Positions 26,785-36,552 of a stretch of 64,000 nt of DNA are shown here, piece after piece. This DNA is from Planctomycetaceae bacterium (lineage in GTDB: Bacteria > Planctomycetota > Phycisphaerae > UBA1845 > UTPLA1). The stretch lies in assembly GCA_006969385.1 (NCBI GenBank), contig CP030884.1, forward strand, positions 1,674,001 to 1,738,000. The letters run 5' to 3'. Each line of letters opens with the position of its first letter. Position 1 is the first letter of the stretch. The notes under the pieces were generated by a model that saw nothing but the letters and a program-made list of their open reading frames with translations, was not told the origin of the DNA and searched no databases. A program made the translations under genes and the position numbers.

Positions 26785-29700
26785 ATGAACCATCGGCACA
26801 ACATTCGACGTTCCGCCAGCGCTGCGTTTTCTGGTATTGCTCAAGCATGTCGTTCGCGACGATTTTTCGTCGGGCTGTCGCTCGGGTTGATCGCCTCAAC
26901 AACGGCGGATGCGCAGACGCGGATCGGTGTCCTCACGCTCAACGATGGTCGGCAATTCGCGAACCTCAGTTTGCTCGATCAGGGGATGGCGGCAGCGCGG
27001 GTGGCGTTGGAAGGCGAAGGCTTCGAGATCGCGCCGATTACGGCGTTGACGGCATTGCAACTTGGCAATGTGGACATACTTTGGCTGCCACTGTTGGCGT
27101 CTTCGAACGCTGGTGGGGCGGAACCGGTCTACACGTTAGGCGAACGTTTGGAGTTGATTACTTACCTGGAATCCGGCGGTCGCGTGATCTGGTTCGGAGA
27201 TGCGGGCGTCTATAACGTCGGCGACCAGTCGTTTCTTAATGCGTTTAACATTAGCAAGCTAAGCGGCAATTTCACGGCACCGGGTATAACAGTCACGGAT
27301 GCGCGCATGCCGACGTTGAGCGGCCCGGCGGCCCCCGTGCAAACGATCGGCAGCGGCGCGACGTATGGTTTGATGGATGTGACGGCCGCGAACGTGTCGG
27401 TGACGGAATTGTTGACCGACGCAAATGGGCCGGGAACGTTTGCGGCAACTGCTACGATCGCGAATCCGAACGGTGACGATGGGCGGCTCGCGCTCGTTTG
27501 TGATGCGTCGATCTTCGAGCAGTTCTTCAATAACGACGATCATAGCGCGCTGCTCATCAATTTGATGCGATGGTTGGAAGTGCCGACGGGTTATACACCG
27601 AGCGCGGCTAGTGGCGTCATAGTTTCGGTGGATGGCCTGGCAGGCGCCTGCGCGGCGTGTGCGAATACGGCGGTGTCGTTCAATGACGTTAGTGGCACGG
27701 GTATCACATCGGTAGCGTCGCTCGACGAAGGACGCTGCGATCTCGCCGGCATCGAGCAGGCCGATCTACCGTCGAACTTCATTGGTTATGCGTTTAGTTT
27801 GAACACAACGGCTACGGTTGCCGCGGGTAGCGCCTTCACCATTCGGATCGATTACGACGAAGCGGAGTTGGCGAGCCTTGGCATCGATCAAATTGCTCTG
27901 CCCGATCTGAAACTTTGGCGTTACGACAGCGGTTCGTCTGCGACGATCGATGTGACGACAAATCTGGACTTGGTCGGTCAGTCGATCAGCGGTCAGTCGG
28001 TTAACACAGGCATCTTTTTGTTCGGCGCGCAGATTGCGCCGCCGGATTGCAATCAGAACGGCCTCGCCGATGAATGCGAGTTGGACGGTGCCGACTGTAA
28101 CGCAAACGCTGTGCTCGACGTATGCGAAATCGCCCCCGCGCCTGATACGGTCGGCGAATATTTCTGCGAGCAGGGCTGCGATGTTGACTGCAACCAGAAC
28201 AACGTGCCCGATGCGTGCGATCCGGATGTGCAGTTTACGTTGGTGGTGAATCCGCCCAGCGGCGGCACGATTAACCTCGGCGGTATGACGTCGGTACCGG
28301 TATGTAACGATGTGAATCTAGTGGCCACGGCGGCACCGGGCTATTGCTTTGAAAGCTGGTCGGTTGATACCGGGATGGTGCCGCAACCGGCCGACGAGCG
28401 CACTGCCACGGTCAACGCGATAAGCGATCAAACAATCACGGCCAACTTTACGGCGATCATTATCGAGCAGCCGCAAGCGCAGTTGGTATGCGAAGGTGAG
28501 GATGCAACGTTCACGGTGCAAGTGGCCGAAGCGTTGCGGCCGACAGTGACGTATCAGTGGCGCTTCAACGGCACGGATATCGCGGGCGCGACGAATAACG
28601 AACTGGTGGTTGTAAACGCGACGACGCAGAACGCGGGTAGCTACGACGTGGTCGTTGGCAATGCCTGTGACGGTAGCGTGACGAGCATGGTCGTTGAGCT
28701 GACGGTGGCAGAAGTGCCGGCGATCTTGACGATGCCGACAGCGCTGGAGGCGTGTCGCAACGACGATGTGCCGCTCGCAGTCGCGATCACGGGTACGCCG
28801 CCGTTCAACGTGCAATGGCAACGCGATGGTGAAACGATCGATGGGCTAACGGGGGCGAATGTAACGCTGCAAGATGTCGATGCGGATGACGCGGGCGAAT
28901 ACAGCGCCGTCGTGTCGAATGCGTGCGGCAGCGACACGACCGTAATCGCCATGCTGACGGTGCGCGAACCGCCGGTGGTAACGAGCGATCCGGATGACAC
29001 GTCGGCGTGTTTGGGTGAGGCAGTCTCATTTGACGTCGCCGTGACGGGCGCGGAGCTGTTGTTGATCGAGTGGATCAAGAACGGTGAGTTGATCGACGAT
29101 GCGGTCGGCGCGACGTACGAGATCACGTCGGTCAGTGCCGATGACGCCGGGTTTTATCAGGTGCGCGTGACCAACGATTGCGGGGTGGCGGTGAGCAGTG
29201 CCGCCGAGTTAACGGTGAACACGCCCATCAATATCATCGTGCAGGCGGACGATGTCGAAGTGTGCACGGGCAACAGTGCCGTGTTTGAAATTTTCGCCAA
29301 CGGAAGCGGCGCTACGTATCAGTGGCGCTTTCGACCTGCGGCGGGCGGGGCGTTTACGAATATTGCAGCCGACGTCGATTTGGTCGGCATCAACTCGAGC
29401 CGGTTGACGATTAACAACATCACGTTCGAGCGCGCTGGGGATTATCAATGCGTGGTTACGGGCACGTGCAATGCCGGGGGCGTTGCTTCGGATATCGTGA
29501 CGTTGACGGTCGGCGCGGTGGCAGAGATCGAGAGCGATCCGGAGCCGATGACGATCTGCCCGGGACAGGATGCGGTCTTGCGGGTGACGGTTGTCGATAC
29601 ATCGTTGACGTACGACTATCACTGGGTGTTCAACGGCCAGGCGATTAGTCTGGCGAACGTCAATTACAGCGGGCAAACGACGAACGAATTGACGGTGATG

Positions 29701-32217
29701 AATGCAAGCTCGGCATTGGCTGGCAATTACTCGTGTCGCGTATTGGGCACCTGTCCGCCGCATGTCTTTTCGCAAACGGCGCAGTTGACGGTGTCGTCGG
29801 GCGCGTGCGATTGTAATGGCAACGGTGAAGATGACCTGACGGATATCGACTTGGGCGTTAGCGAAGATTGCAACGGTAACAACCGTCCGGACGAATGCGA
29901 GATCGATGAAGACAGCACGGCGGCAGGCGGGCCTTACTATTGCGTGAGCGGTTGTGATTCGGATTGCAACGACAACGGTGTTCCAGACGCGTGCGATATC
30001 GATAGCGGTATCGCGGACGATTGTAACAATGACGGCGTGCCGGATGGTTGTCAGCTTGCGAGTCAGGATTGCGATGCAGACGGCGTGCTCGATAGCTGTC
30101 AGCTTGCGGATGATGATTGCAATCAGAACGGTGTTCTCGATCGTTGTGAAGCGCCGTATGTGGTGGATGCGGGCGACGATTTAACGATTTGCGTCGGGCG
30201 CACGTCGCCGGTGTTGGGCGGACCGATCGTCGTAAGCGGTTCGACACCGGGGTACACCTATCAGTGGCAGATTGTCAGCGGCCCGCCGAACGGCGGCAGC
30301 TTGTTGAATCCGACGGCCCAGCGGGCGCAGTTCACTGCGTCTCAGACAGGTGTCTATTTGATTCGGCTGCGCGTGACGGATGCAGTGGGCTGTGAAGCGA
30401 CTGACGAGATTCAGATATCGGTTTACGAGATGACGGTCGATGCGGGGGTGGACCAGACGGTCTGTGCGGACGACGCAATGGTCGCGTTGCATCCGAGCGT
30501 GATGGGCGGTGTCGATCCGTTGATGTACGAATGGTCGATCGAGGCGGGCAGTCCCTCGGTCGATCCGGTGCAGTTTACCAACGGCGGTGCGACGGCGTTT
30601 GCGCCGACGTTCGTACCGAACCAGCCCGGCGTGTACACGCTTAAGTTGACGGTGACTGACGCGAACGCGGTTAACTGCTTATTGATGGATACGGTTGTCA
30701 TTCGCGCGGTACGAATGGAAGTGGCGATCTCGCCGGATGTGGTGATGTGTTTGGGCTCGGAATCGCCCACGCTTGCGGCGACGGTGACATCCTCGGGCAC
30801 GCCGCCGTTCAGGTATGAGTGGTCGGTTGCAGCAGGTAGCCCAGACGTTAACCCGGGGCAGTTTGCAACGGGCACGCGATTGTCGCCAGTGACCACTTTT
30901 ACGCCGAACGAGCCGGGCATATACACATTAACGGCGCGCGTGACGGATAGCAGCGAGCCGCCGTGCGAAGTAACAAAGACGCTTACGTTGGCCGCGCGCA
31001 CGTTGAGCGTTGACGTCGGCGGCGATCGGACGACGTGTGTGAGTGGGGCCGATCTACCGTTATCTGCCGATGTGTCGGGCGGCACGCCACCGCTGTCTTA
31101 TCTATGGCGCATCGAACCCGGTAGTGCCAATATCGACAACAGTCAATTTTTCGTGCAAACGGGTTTGAGTCCCGATTGGGCGTTTCGACCGCAAGCGACG
31201 GGGGCTTATACGTTGCGCTTAACGGTAACGGACAGCGCCGATCCGCCGTGTATCGCGTCGGATTCGATGGTCGTGCGTGCCGATGCGCTCAACGTGAATG
31301 CGGGCGCCGATCGCGTGGTGCCGGCGTTTACAGCGAGCGATGCGTTGGGCGCGTTTCCGCTGGTGGTGGGTGCGTCGGGCGCGCTCAGTTATGAGTGGCG
31401 CGTGATCGCAGGGCCGTCGGCGGATGAGGGGCAGTTTAGCGATAAGCGCGCGGCGCGGCCGACGTTTACGCCGGCGGCCGTGGGCGAATATGCGTTGGAA
31501 GTGCGCGTGTTGTCGGGCGATGATTGTGGCGGCACGGATATCGTGGTGGTGAATGCGATTGCCGATGCGCTGAGTACGGTGATCAACGGTGACGGTCGTG
31601 CGTTTATGACGTTGCAATTGGATGGCACGGATGCGCGGGCCGATGTGCGATTTGCATTGACGGAGGTGGGTCGCAACGTATCGGCGCAGTTGGTGAATAT
31701 CACGCCCGCAGCGGGTTGGTTGAGCCGCAGCGCGATCGTATCGGCAACGCAGTCGGCAACCGGCACGGTGTTGACGGTGGCGTTGTATATGAGCCCGACG
31801 GAATGGGATGCGCTGGATAAGTCGGTAATCAGAATGTTGCGACGCGATAATGCGGGCAGCGATTGGGAAGAAGCTGCGGATGGAGAAATGGAGAGCGGCT
31901 TTTATCCGGCGCGGCCCACGCGCGACGACGTCGGGCGACAAGGGATCGATACGCAGCGGCGTATGGTATGGGCGGTGGTCGATCGCGTCGGTGAGTTTGC
32001 CCTGGGCGACCCGGCGGTGGTGCCGGTCGATCTCGAAGCGCCGTCGGAAACGCCGGAAGATGATGATGAGATCGAGCCGGTTCCATCCGGCATGTGCGGC
32101 ATGGGCGCGGGAATGAGCCTGCTGGCGTTGCCGCTGCTACGAAGGCGGCGAAGGCATTGTATCCGGGGAGCCTTGCGAATTACTGCTCTCTATTCCGCGA
32201 GCGGCACGCTTGAGTAA
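26785..32217 (+). CDS. Giant surface protein with Ig-like and PKD-like repeats
   Basis: A 1810-residue exported protein. After a signal peptide (about 20-43) comes a domain resembling class I glutamine-amidotransferase/ThuA-like folds (RIGVLTLNDGRQFANLSLLDQGMAAARVAL, about 45-270). A Cys/Asp-rich calcium-type cluster (DCNQNGLADECELDGADCNANAVLDVCE, about 415-480) leads to an InlB-B-like repeat (NPPSGGTINLGG). Then follow about five Ig-like domains (each with QWRxNG and ADDAGxYxxxVxNxCG, about 560-1000), a second DCNxNGxxDxC cluster (about 1005-1125) and about five PKD-like domains (YEWSxxxGSPxxxxxQF, TFxPNxPGxYTLxLxVTD, about 1130-1610). The tail MCGMGAGMSLLALPLLRRRRR is a Cys-Gly/hydrophobic/Arg sorting-like signal. 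It is probably cell-surface attached; adhesion or recognition is inferred, and no enzyme motif is visible. Confidence 0.87.
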   Translation: MNHRHNIRRSASAAFSGIAQACRSRRFFVGLSLGLIASTTADAQTRIGVLTLNDGRQFANLSLLDQGMAAARVALEGEGFEIAPITALTALQLGNVDILWLPLLASSNAGGAEPVYTLGERLELITYLESGGRVIWFGDAGVYNVGDQSFLNAFNISKLSGNFTAPGITVTDARMPTLSGPAAPVQTIGSGATYGLMDVTAANVSVTELLTDANGPGTFAATATIANPNGDDGRLALVCDASIFEQFFNNDDHSALLINLMRWLEVPTGYTPSAASGVIVSVDGLAGACAACANTAVSFNDVSGTGITSVASLDEGRCDLAGIEQADLPSNFIGYAFSLNTTATVAAGSAFTIRIDYDEAELASLGIDQIALPDLKLWRYDSGSSATIDVTTNLDLVGQSISGQSVNTGIFLFGAQIAPPDCNQNGLADECELDGADCNANAVLDVCEIAPAPDTVGEYFCEQGCDVDCNQNNVPDACDPDVQFTLVVNPPSGGTINLGGMTSVPVCNDVNLVATAAPGYCFESWSVDTGMVPQPADERTATVNAISDQTITANFTAIIIEQPQAQLVCEGEDATFTVQVAEALRPTVTYQWRFNGTDIAGATNNELVVVNATTQNAGSYDVVVGNACDGSVTSMVVELTVAEVPAILTMPTALEACRNDDVPLAVAITGTPPFNVQWQRDGETIDGLTGANVTLQDVDADDAGEYSAVVSNACGSDTTVIAMLTVREPPVVTSDPDDTSACLGEAVSFDVAVTGAELLLIEWIKNGELIDDAVGATYEITSVSADDAGFYQVRVTNDCGVAVSSAAELTVNTPINIIVQADDVEVCTGNSAVFEIFANGSGATYQWRFRPAAGGAFTNIAADVDLVGINSSRLTINNITFERAGDYQCVVTGTCNAGGVASDIVTLTVGAVAEIESDPEPMTICPGQDAVLRVTVVDTSLTYDYHWVFNGQAISLANVNYSGQTTNELTVMNASSALAGNYSCRVLGTCPPHVFSQTAQLTVSSGACDCNGNGEDDLTDIDLGVSEDCNGNNRPDECEIDEDSTAAGGPYYCVSGCDSDCNDNGVPDACDIDSGIADDCNNDGVPDGCQLASQDCDADGVLDSCQLADDDCNQNGVLDRCEAPYVVDAGDDLTICVGRTSPVLGGPIVVSGSTPGYTYQWQIVSGPPNGGSLLNPTAQRAQFTASQTGVYLIRLRVTDAVGCEATDEIQISVYEMTVDAGVDQTVCADDAMVALHPSVMGGVDPLMYEWSIEAGSPSVDPVQFTNGGATAFAPTFVPNQPGVYTLKLTVTDANAVNCLLMDTVVIRAVRMEVAISPDVVMCLGSESPTLAATVTSSGTPPFRYEWSVAAGSPDVNPGQFATGTRLSPVTTFTPNEPGIYTLTARVTDSSEPPCEVTKTLTLAARTLSVDVGGDRTTCVSGADLPLSADVSGGTPPLSYLWRIEPGSANIDNSQFFVQTGLSPDWAFRPQATGAYTLRLTVTDSADPPCIASDSMVVRADALNVNAGADRVVPAFTASDALGAFPLVVGASGALSYEWRVIAGPSADEGQFSDKRAARPTFTPAAVGEYALEVRVLSGDDCGGTDIVVVNAIADALSTVINGDGRAFMTLQLDGTDARADVRFALTEVGRNVSAQLVNITPAAGWLSRSAIVSATQSATGTVLTVALYMSPTEWDALDKSVIRMLRRDNAGSDWEEAADGEMESGFYPARPTRDDVGRQGIDTQRRMVWAVVDRVGEFALGDPAVVPVDLEAPSETPEDDDEIEPVPSGMCGMGAGMSLLALPLLRRRRRHCIRGALRITALYSASGTLE

Positions 32218-32240
32218 GCCGCGCTCGCCTGCTATATAAA
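32210..32240 (+). promoter_or_regulatory. Possible promoter giving a leaderless trhO transcript
   Basis: TTGAGT (32210-32215) overlaps the stop of the previous gene. After 17 bases it is followed by TATATA/TATAAA (32233-32240), and the ATG of the next gene begins at 32246. Transcription would start at or next to the start codon, and no Shine-Dalgarno is present. Confidence 0.4.
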
Positions 32241-32245
32241 TATGC

Positions 32246-33127
32246 ATGTTCAAGGTTGCCGCGTTTTATAAATTCACGCCGATTGATGATATCCCGAAAT
32301 GGCGGGCCGACGTGCGGGCGGAGGGGGCGGCGTATCCCGAGTTGTGCGGTACGATCTTGCTGGCGCCGGAAGGTATTAACGGCACCATCGCGGCCTCGCC
32401 GGATCATCTCGATGCGATGATCGATTATCTCGATAAGCAATTCGGTATTCGCACTAACGGCGTGAAGTATTCCGAGGCTGCCGAAGCGCCCTTCAATCGA
32501 TTCAAGGTGCGTCCCAAGAAAGAGATCATCACGATGCGCTGCCCGGAGGCCGACCCGAATCGGCAGGTCGGACAATACGTCGAACCGCAGGATTGGAATG
32601 CGCTGCTCGACGATCCCGACGTGACCGTCATCGATACGCGCAATGATTACGAAACGCGCGTGGGCATCTTCGATGGCGCGGTCGATCCGCAAATGGCGGC
32701 ATTTACCGATTTCGCAACGTTCGTAAAGTCGCAACTCGACCCGCAGAAAAATAAAAAGATTGCGATGTATTGCACGGGCGGTATTCGCTGCGAAAAGGCC
32801 AGTGCCTATATGCTCGCCGCCGGGTTTGAAGAGGTGTATCACCTAAAGGGCGGCATTCTTAGATACTTAGAAGATGTGCCGCCGGATCAATCCAAATGGC
32901 ACGGCGATTGTTTCGTGTTTGATAAACGCGTGGCCGTGGGACAGGGCTTGGCCGAGGGCGATTGGTCGATGTGCTTCGGTTGCCGCGAACCCCTATCGCC
33001 GGACGAGCGCGCGCGCGACGATTATGAGGAAGGCGTGTGTTGCTTGCACTGCGTTGATACGCTAACGCCCGAGCGCGCTGAAGCGTTGCGCATGCGCCAT
33101 CGGCAGATGACGGCGGAAGGGCGCTAA
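32246..33127 (+). CDS. trhO: tRNA uridine-34 hydroxylase, rhodanese family
   Basis: TrhO (formerly YceA) hydroxylates U34 in the anticodon of several tRNAs, a prephenate-independent route to 5-hydroxyuridine. The 293-residue protein shows the UPF0176 N-terminal domain (FKVAAFYKFTPIDDIPKWRADVRA, GTILLAPEGINGTIAAS), then a rhodanese domain (about 110-215) with VIDTRNDYETRVGIFDGAVDP and the catalytic cysteine loop YCTGGIRCEKAS (about residue 176). A Cys-rich C-terminal segment (CFGCREPLSPDERA, CCLHCVDTL) follows, which is part of the family pattern. The length and motif order are normal. It is convergent with the Smr gene, ten bases away. Confidence 0.92.
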   Translation: MFKVAAFYKFTPIDDIPKWRADVRAEGAAYPELCGTILLAPEGINGTIAASPDHLDAMIDYLDKQFGIRTNGVKYSEAAEAPFNRFKVRPKKEIITMRCPEADPNRQVGQYVEPQDWNALLDDPDVTVIDTRNDYETRVGIFDGAVDPQMAAFTDFATFVKSQLDPQKNKKIAMYCTGGIRCEKASAYMLAAGFEEVYHLKGGILRYLEDVPPDQSKWHGDCFVFDKRVAVGQGLAEGDWSMCFGCREPLSPDERARDDYEEGVCCLHCVDTLTPERAEALRMRHRQMTAEGR

Positions 33128-33137
33128 CGTTCGTTCG

Positions 33138-33497
33138 TCAAAACACGACGACGGTAATCCCTTCGTTAAACATATTCAGATCCTCATCGCGCTCGAGTTG
33201 CGGGCAGAGTTCGAGCAGTTTCTGGGCGTCGGCTTCGTTGACGTGCCATTTCTCGCCGCCGACAAATCCGGCGATTTTGCCTTCTTTGCGACGCTTGCGC
33301 AGTGACGCACGTAACGCGTTCTTCAGCGTGCCGCCGGTGCCGGATGAGCCGTAACCGTGCACGAGCTTCATGGCCTTATAGCCTTTGCGCGGCGCATCGC
33401 GCACGGCCGTCAGCAGTTTCGCCCGCGCTTCGTCGACAGTCGGCATGCCATCTTTGATGACAAAGGTATAAAGATAGTTGCCGCCTGCTTTGGCCAT
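33138..33497 (-). CDS. Smr-domain protein
   Basis: A 119-residue protein that is nearly all Smr domain, the small nuclease/nucleic-acid-binding fold found at the end of MutS2. The diagnostic segments are DGMPTVDEARAKLLTAVRDAPRKGYKAMKLVHGYGSSGTGGTLKNALRASLRKRRKEGKIAGFVGG, where the KLVHGxGxxxxGGxL core is clear. Stand-alone Smr proteins are thought to act on ribosome collisions or branched nucleic acid, but this one lacks the extra N-terminal helices of SmrB. The N-terminal NYLYTFVIKDG strand takes the place of the usual LDLHG motif, so activity may differ. It ends ten bases from trhO on the other strand. Confidence 0.85.
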   Translation of the reverse strand: MAKAGGNYLYTFVIKDGMPTVDEARAKLLTAVRDAPRKGYKAMKLVHGYGSSGTGGTLKNALRASLRKRRKEGKIAGFVGGEKWHVNEADAQKLLELCPQLERDEDLNMFNEGITVVVF

Positions 33498-33606
33498 TGT
33501 TGGGGGGCTTTCCCTGTTGTATTGAGTTTAGATGAATTCGCGATTGCGCCGATTTGAATGCTGTTTGTCCGTCGCGAGCGTTCATTTAGCTTTCACAGTA
33601 AAGCAA

Positions 33607-33644
33607 GATACCACGCCGCGCCATGGTTGACGAGGCGTGGTATC
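33607..33644 (-). terminator. Hairpin after the DUF4139 gene
   Basis: GATACCACGCC (33607-33617) and GGCGTGGTATC (33634-33644) are perfect 11-base arms. On the minus strand, where the DUF4139 gene ends, they are followed by TTGCTTT, a weak U-tract. On the plus strand they are followed by AATTGTTTT. A transcript end in either direction is plausible. Confidence 0.55.
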
Positions 33645-33688
33645 AATTGTTTTCGAAACTCGCACGATTTACGGGTAAGCCTTGCTTC

Positions 33689-35245
33689 TTACCAGGTATA
33701 CCGAACCGTGTACGTTACGACGACTTCATCATCGGCGGGCACATCCACTGGGAAGTGCACGGTCCGCGAATCGACTTTCTCAAAGTCGGTGCTCTTGCGC
33801 GTGATTTCCCAATTGCTCCAGCGATAGAGCGATTCACGGATGATGACCTTCTGCGGCACGGTCTTGCGGTTGCGGACGGTGACTTTAAACGTTTCGACGA
33901 TCGTCTTACGTGCCGAGTTATAGTCGAAGTCGGTTTGCACGCGCTCGCCCACGACGTCGAATGATTCACCCAGCTTGATCAACACGGTTTCATTGCGCGG
34001 CGTGTGATCGATGAGATCTTCGCCGACAAATTCGAGCGTGTCATCGGCCGAGTCGCGCTTGTAAACGCGCACCTTACCTTTTGGTAATGGTCGCCCCATT
34101 TGGTTCGCTTCTTCATTTTTGAAACTTAGGTAGACATCGACCTTGGTGTTGGAGTCGGTGCCCAATTCACGGTTGGACATGGGCGACGAGCCGCGCCAGT
34201 AGCGGCTTTGCGGGCTGCCGTAATACACGAGCGATTTCTCGACCTTCACATCGCGGGCGGTCGGAAACAGCGTGATTTGTTGGGTCGTGTTGGCGAGAAT
34301 GTCCGTGCGGCGCGGCAGGGTGTAAAGGTGATATTCGAAGAACGACTTTTCTTCGAAGCCTTGGGATTCAACCGCCATGTCGTACTGAGCACGACCGCGC
34401 CAGTTGTTTACTTGCGGCTGCGGTTTCACGCGTTGCACGTCACCGGCGATGAGCTTGAGCTTGGCGTCGTGATAGGCCATGCCGGAGAGATTCATGAGCG
34501 TCACCCATGCCCCGATGTCGGCCCTGGTTTCATCTTCGTTGACGATCAGGTTGTAGTCGGAGCGCCACGTGAGGCCTTCGGTTTGATAGGTCGTGCGAAT
34601 TTTATGATCGCCGGCTTGGTCGGTGTTGATCTTCCAAACGAGGGTAGGGCGCGTGATGAGACCGGCAGGGATTTCGCCGAGCTGAATCGAGCTGCCGTAA
34701 CCGTTGACGATGCGCAGGCCTTCGGCGGTATTGATGACGAGGCTGTTGCCGGCGGCGGACATGAGTGTGCCTGTGACGTATTCCGTCGATTCGCCCGAAG
34801 GAACGTACACACCGATTTCGCTGTCGATGTATTTCTCGAGCAGTTTCTCCTGGCTGACGAGGTCGAAGCGGAAGTTTTGTTCGAGCACCGACGTATTGTT
34901 CGGATGCGTTAAGTCGGCGAAGCTCACGGTCGTCGGGTCGATGAATTGCGCGACGTCTTCAAACGCCAATTCATTGAGGCCCGCTTGCAGTTGCACGGTG
35001 CGCACATCTTTAACAACGGCAAAGCCGGGGACTTGGGAGACGTAGTTGGCGATCTGGCCGTTGCGTTCGCGTGCGATGAATTGTTGCGGGTCAAAGCCGG
35101 CGGGGTCGGCGGATGAATAGATCGTGATCGACGGACCGGGGTTGTTGGCGTCGTCGTTTGCCCGAGCGACAGGTGCGGTTGCGGCGACCAGTAGCGCGAT
35201 CAGGCAAGCACTGACGGCATGGCGTGGTGATAGGCGTGTAAGCAT
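33689..35245 (-). CDS. Exported DUF4139-domain protein
   Basis: A protein of about 518 residues. The ATG at 35245 has AAGGAG six bases upstream, so the longer GTG-started frame reaching 35356 is rejected. The signal peptide is HAVSACLIALLVAATAPVARA. The mature protein begins ITIYSSADPAGFDPQQFIAR and contains the DUF4139 pattern: VQLQAGLNELAFEDVAQFIDPTTVSF, LITRPTLVWKINTDQAGDHKIRTTYQTEGLTWRSDYNLIVNEDETRADIGAWVTLMNLSGMAYHDAKLKLIAGDV, then a long beta-rich C terminus ending VPADDEVVVTYTVRYTW. The family is of unknown function, probably a periplasmic or cell-surface beta-sandwich protein. No neighbours share its direction closely enough to be called an operon. Confidence 0.87.
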   Translation of the reverse strand: MLTRLSPRHAVSACLIALLVAATAPVARANDDANNPGPSITIYSSADPAGFDPQQFIARERNGQIANYVSQVPGFAVVKDVRTVQLQAGLNELAFEDVAQFIDPTTVSFADLTHPNNTSVLEQNFRFDLVSQEKLLEKYIDSEIGVYVPSGESTEYVTGTLMSAAGNSLVINTAEGLRIVNGYGSSIQLGEIPAGLITRPTLVWKINTDQAGDHKIRTTYQTEGLTWRSDYNLIVNEDETRADIGAWVTLMNLSGMAYHDAKLKLIAGDVQRVKPQPQVNNWRGRAQYDMAVESQGFEEKSFFEYHLYTLPRRTDILANTTQQITLFPTARDVKVEKSLVYYGSPQSRYWRGSSPMSNRELGTDSNTKVDVYLSFKNEEANQMGRPLPKGKVRVYKRDSADDTLEFVGEDLIDHTPRNETVLIKLGESFDVVGERVQTDFDYNSARKTIVETFKVTVRNRKTVPQKVIIRESLYRWSNWEITRKSTDFEKVDSRTVHFPVDVPADDEVVVTYTVRYTW

Positions 35246-35535
35246 TTTGAACTCCTTGTCAGTCATTTCAGTTTCGATGGTGGGCATCGTCACCTTATAA
35301 CGGGTGAGCAGTGTAAAGGGTTCCCGATCCGTGGTGACGGCTGCCTTTGGGGGCACATTGTTACAAGCTGTTACGATTCGATGAAATCAACGGGCGTTGG
35401 TTGGCTAGCGCGGCGGAAAATGGGGCGGTTATGGCCCGAAAAGATCGCGGTTGGAGCCGCATGTTGGCTTGACCGATGGCCGATGAAAACGTGAGATAGC
35501 AAGCGGAATTTGGCGACTTTTCAGGAGTGCGGGCG

Positions 35536-36552
35536 ATGATTGTGGTGATGCGATCGGGGTGCAGTAAGGCCGACGTGCAGCACGTGGTGAAGTTGATTCA
35601 GGAATTGGGCCTGAAGGACCACGTGATCGAAGGCACCGACCGAACGGTGGTGGCGGCGATCGGCGACAAGCGGCATCTCGATATGGGGGCGATCGAAAAC
35701 GCACCGATGGTGGATCGCATGGTGCCGATTCTCGCGCCGTATAAGGTGGCCAGCCGCGAAGTCAGCCCCGAGCCCTCGGTGATACCGATGGGCCAAGGCG
35801 CGACGGTGGGCGGTAAGAAGATTGCGGTGATCGCGGGCCCGTGCAGCGTCGAAAGCGAAAAGCAGGTGATCGAAGTCGCGCAAAAGGTGAAGGCGGCCGG
35901 TGCCGATGCGTTGCGCGGCGGTGCCTTTAAGCCGCGGACCAATCCGTATGACTTCCAGGGCCTTGGCGAAGAAGGCCTGAAATTGCTGGCGAAGGCGCGC
36001 GACGAGACCGGCCTGGCCGTCGTGACCGAGCTAATGAGCATCGATCAGGTCGATATGGTCGCCGAATATGCCGACGTGCTGCAGATCGGCACGCGCAACA
36101 TGCACAACTTCAACTTGTTGATGGCGGCGGGCAAGACCGACCGCACGGTGCTGTTGAAGCGCGGTTGGAGTGCGACGTTGGCGGAGTTTCTGCTGGCCGC
36201 CGAATACATCATTAACGAAGGTAATAAAAACGTGATTTTGTGCGAGCGCGGCATTCGCACGCACGAGTCGTACGTGCGCAATACGCTGCCGCTGGCGATC
36301 ATCCCGGCGATCAAGCGCGAGTCGCACCTGCCGATCGTGATCGACCCGTCGCAGGGCACGGGCCACTCGTATATGGTGCCGGCCATGTCGCGGGCGGCCG
36401 TCGCCGCCGGGGCCGATGGGTTGATTATCGAAGTGCATCCCGATCCGCAGCACGCCCTGACGGACGGCGGACAATCGATCACGCCCGATCAGTTCTCGGA
36501 CCTAATGGATTCGCTGCGGCAGATCGCGCCGGCAGTGGATCGGACGGTTTGA
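35536..36552 (+). CDS. aroF: 3-deoxy-7-phosphoheptulonate (DAHP) synthase, AroA-I-beta type
   Basis: The enzyme condenses phosphoenolpyruvate and erythrose 4-phosphate, the first step of the shikimate pathway. The product of about 338 residues has an N-terminal ferredoxin-like regulatory domain (about 1-70, [25 protein letters not shown]), as in the Thermotoga-type short class. The catalytic barrel (about 90-335) follows with [79 protein letters not shown] and DPSQGTGH, covering the PEP and metal ligands (Cys, His, Glu, Asp). AGGAG upstream supports ATG 35536 over the GTG nine bases earlier. The gene stands alone. Confidence 0.95.
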   Translation: MIVVMRSGCSKADVQHVVKLIQELGLKDHVIEGTDRTVVAAIGDKRHLDMGAIENAPMVDRMVPILAPYKVASREVSPEPSVIPMGQGATVGGKKIAVIAGPCSVESEKQVIEVAQKVKAAGADALRGGAFKPRTNPYDFQGLGEEGLKLLAKARDETGLAVVTELMSIDQVDMVAEYADVLQIGTRNMHNFNLLMAAGKTDRTVLLKRGWSATLAEFLLAAEYIINEGNKNVILCERGIRTHESYVRNTLPLAIIPAIKRESHLPIVIDPSQGTGHSYMVPAMSRAAVAAGADGLIIEVHPDPQHALTDGGQSITPDQFSDLMDSLRQIAPAVDRTV

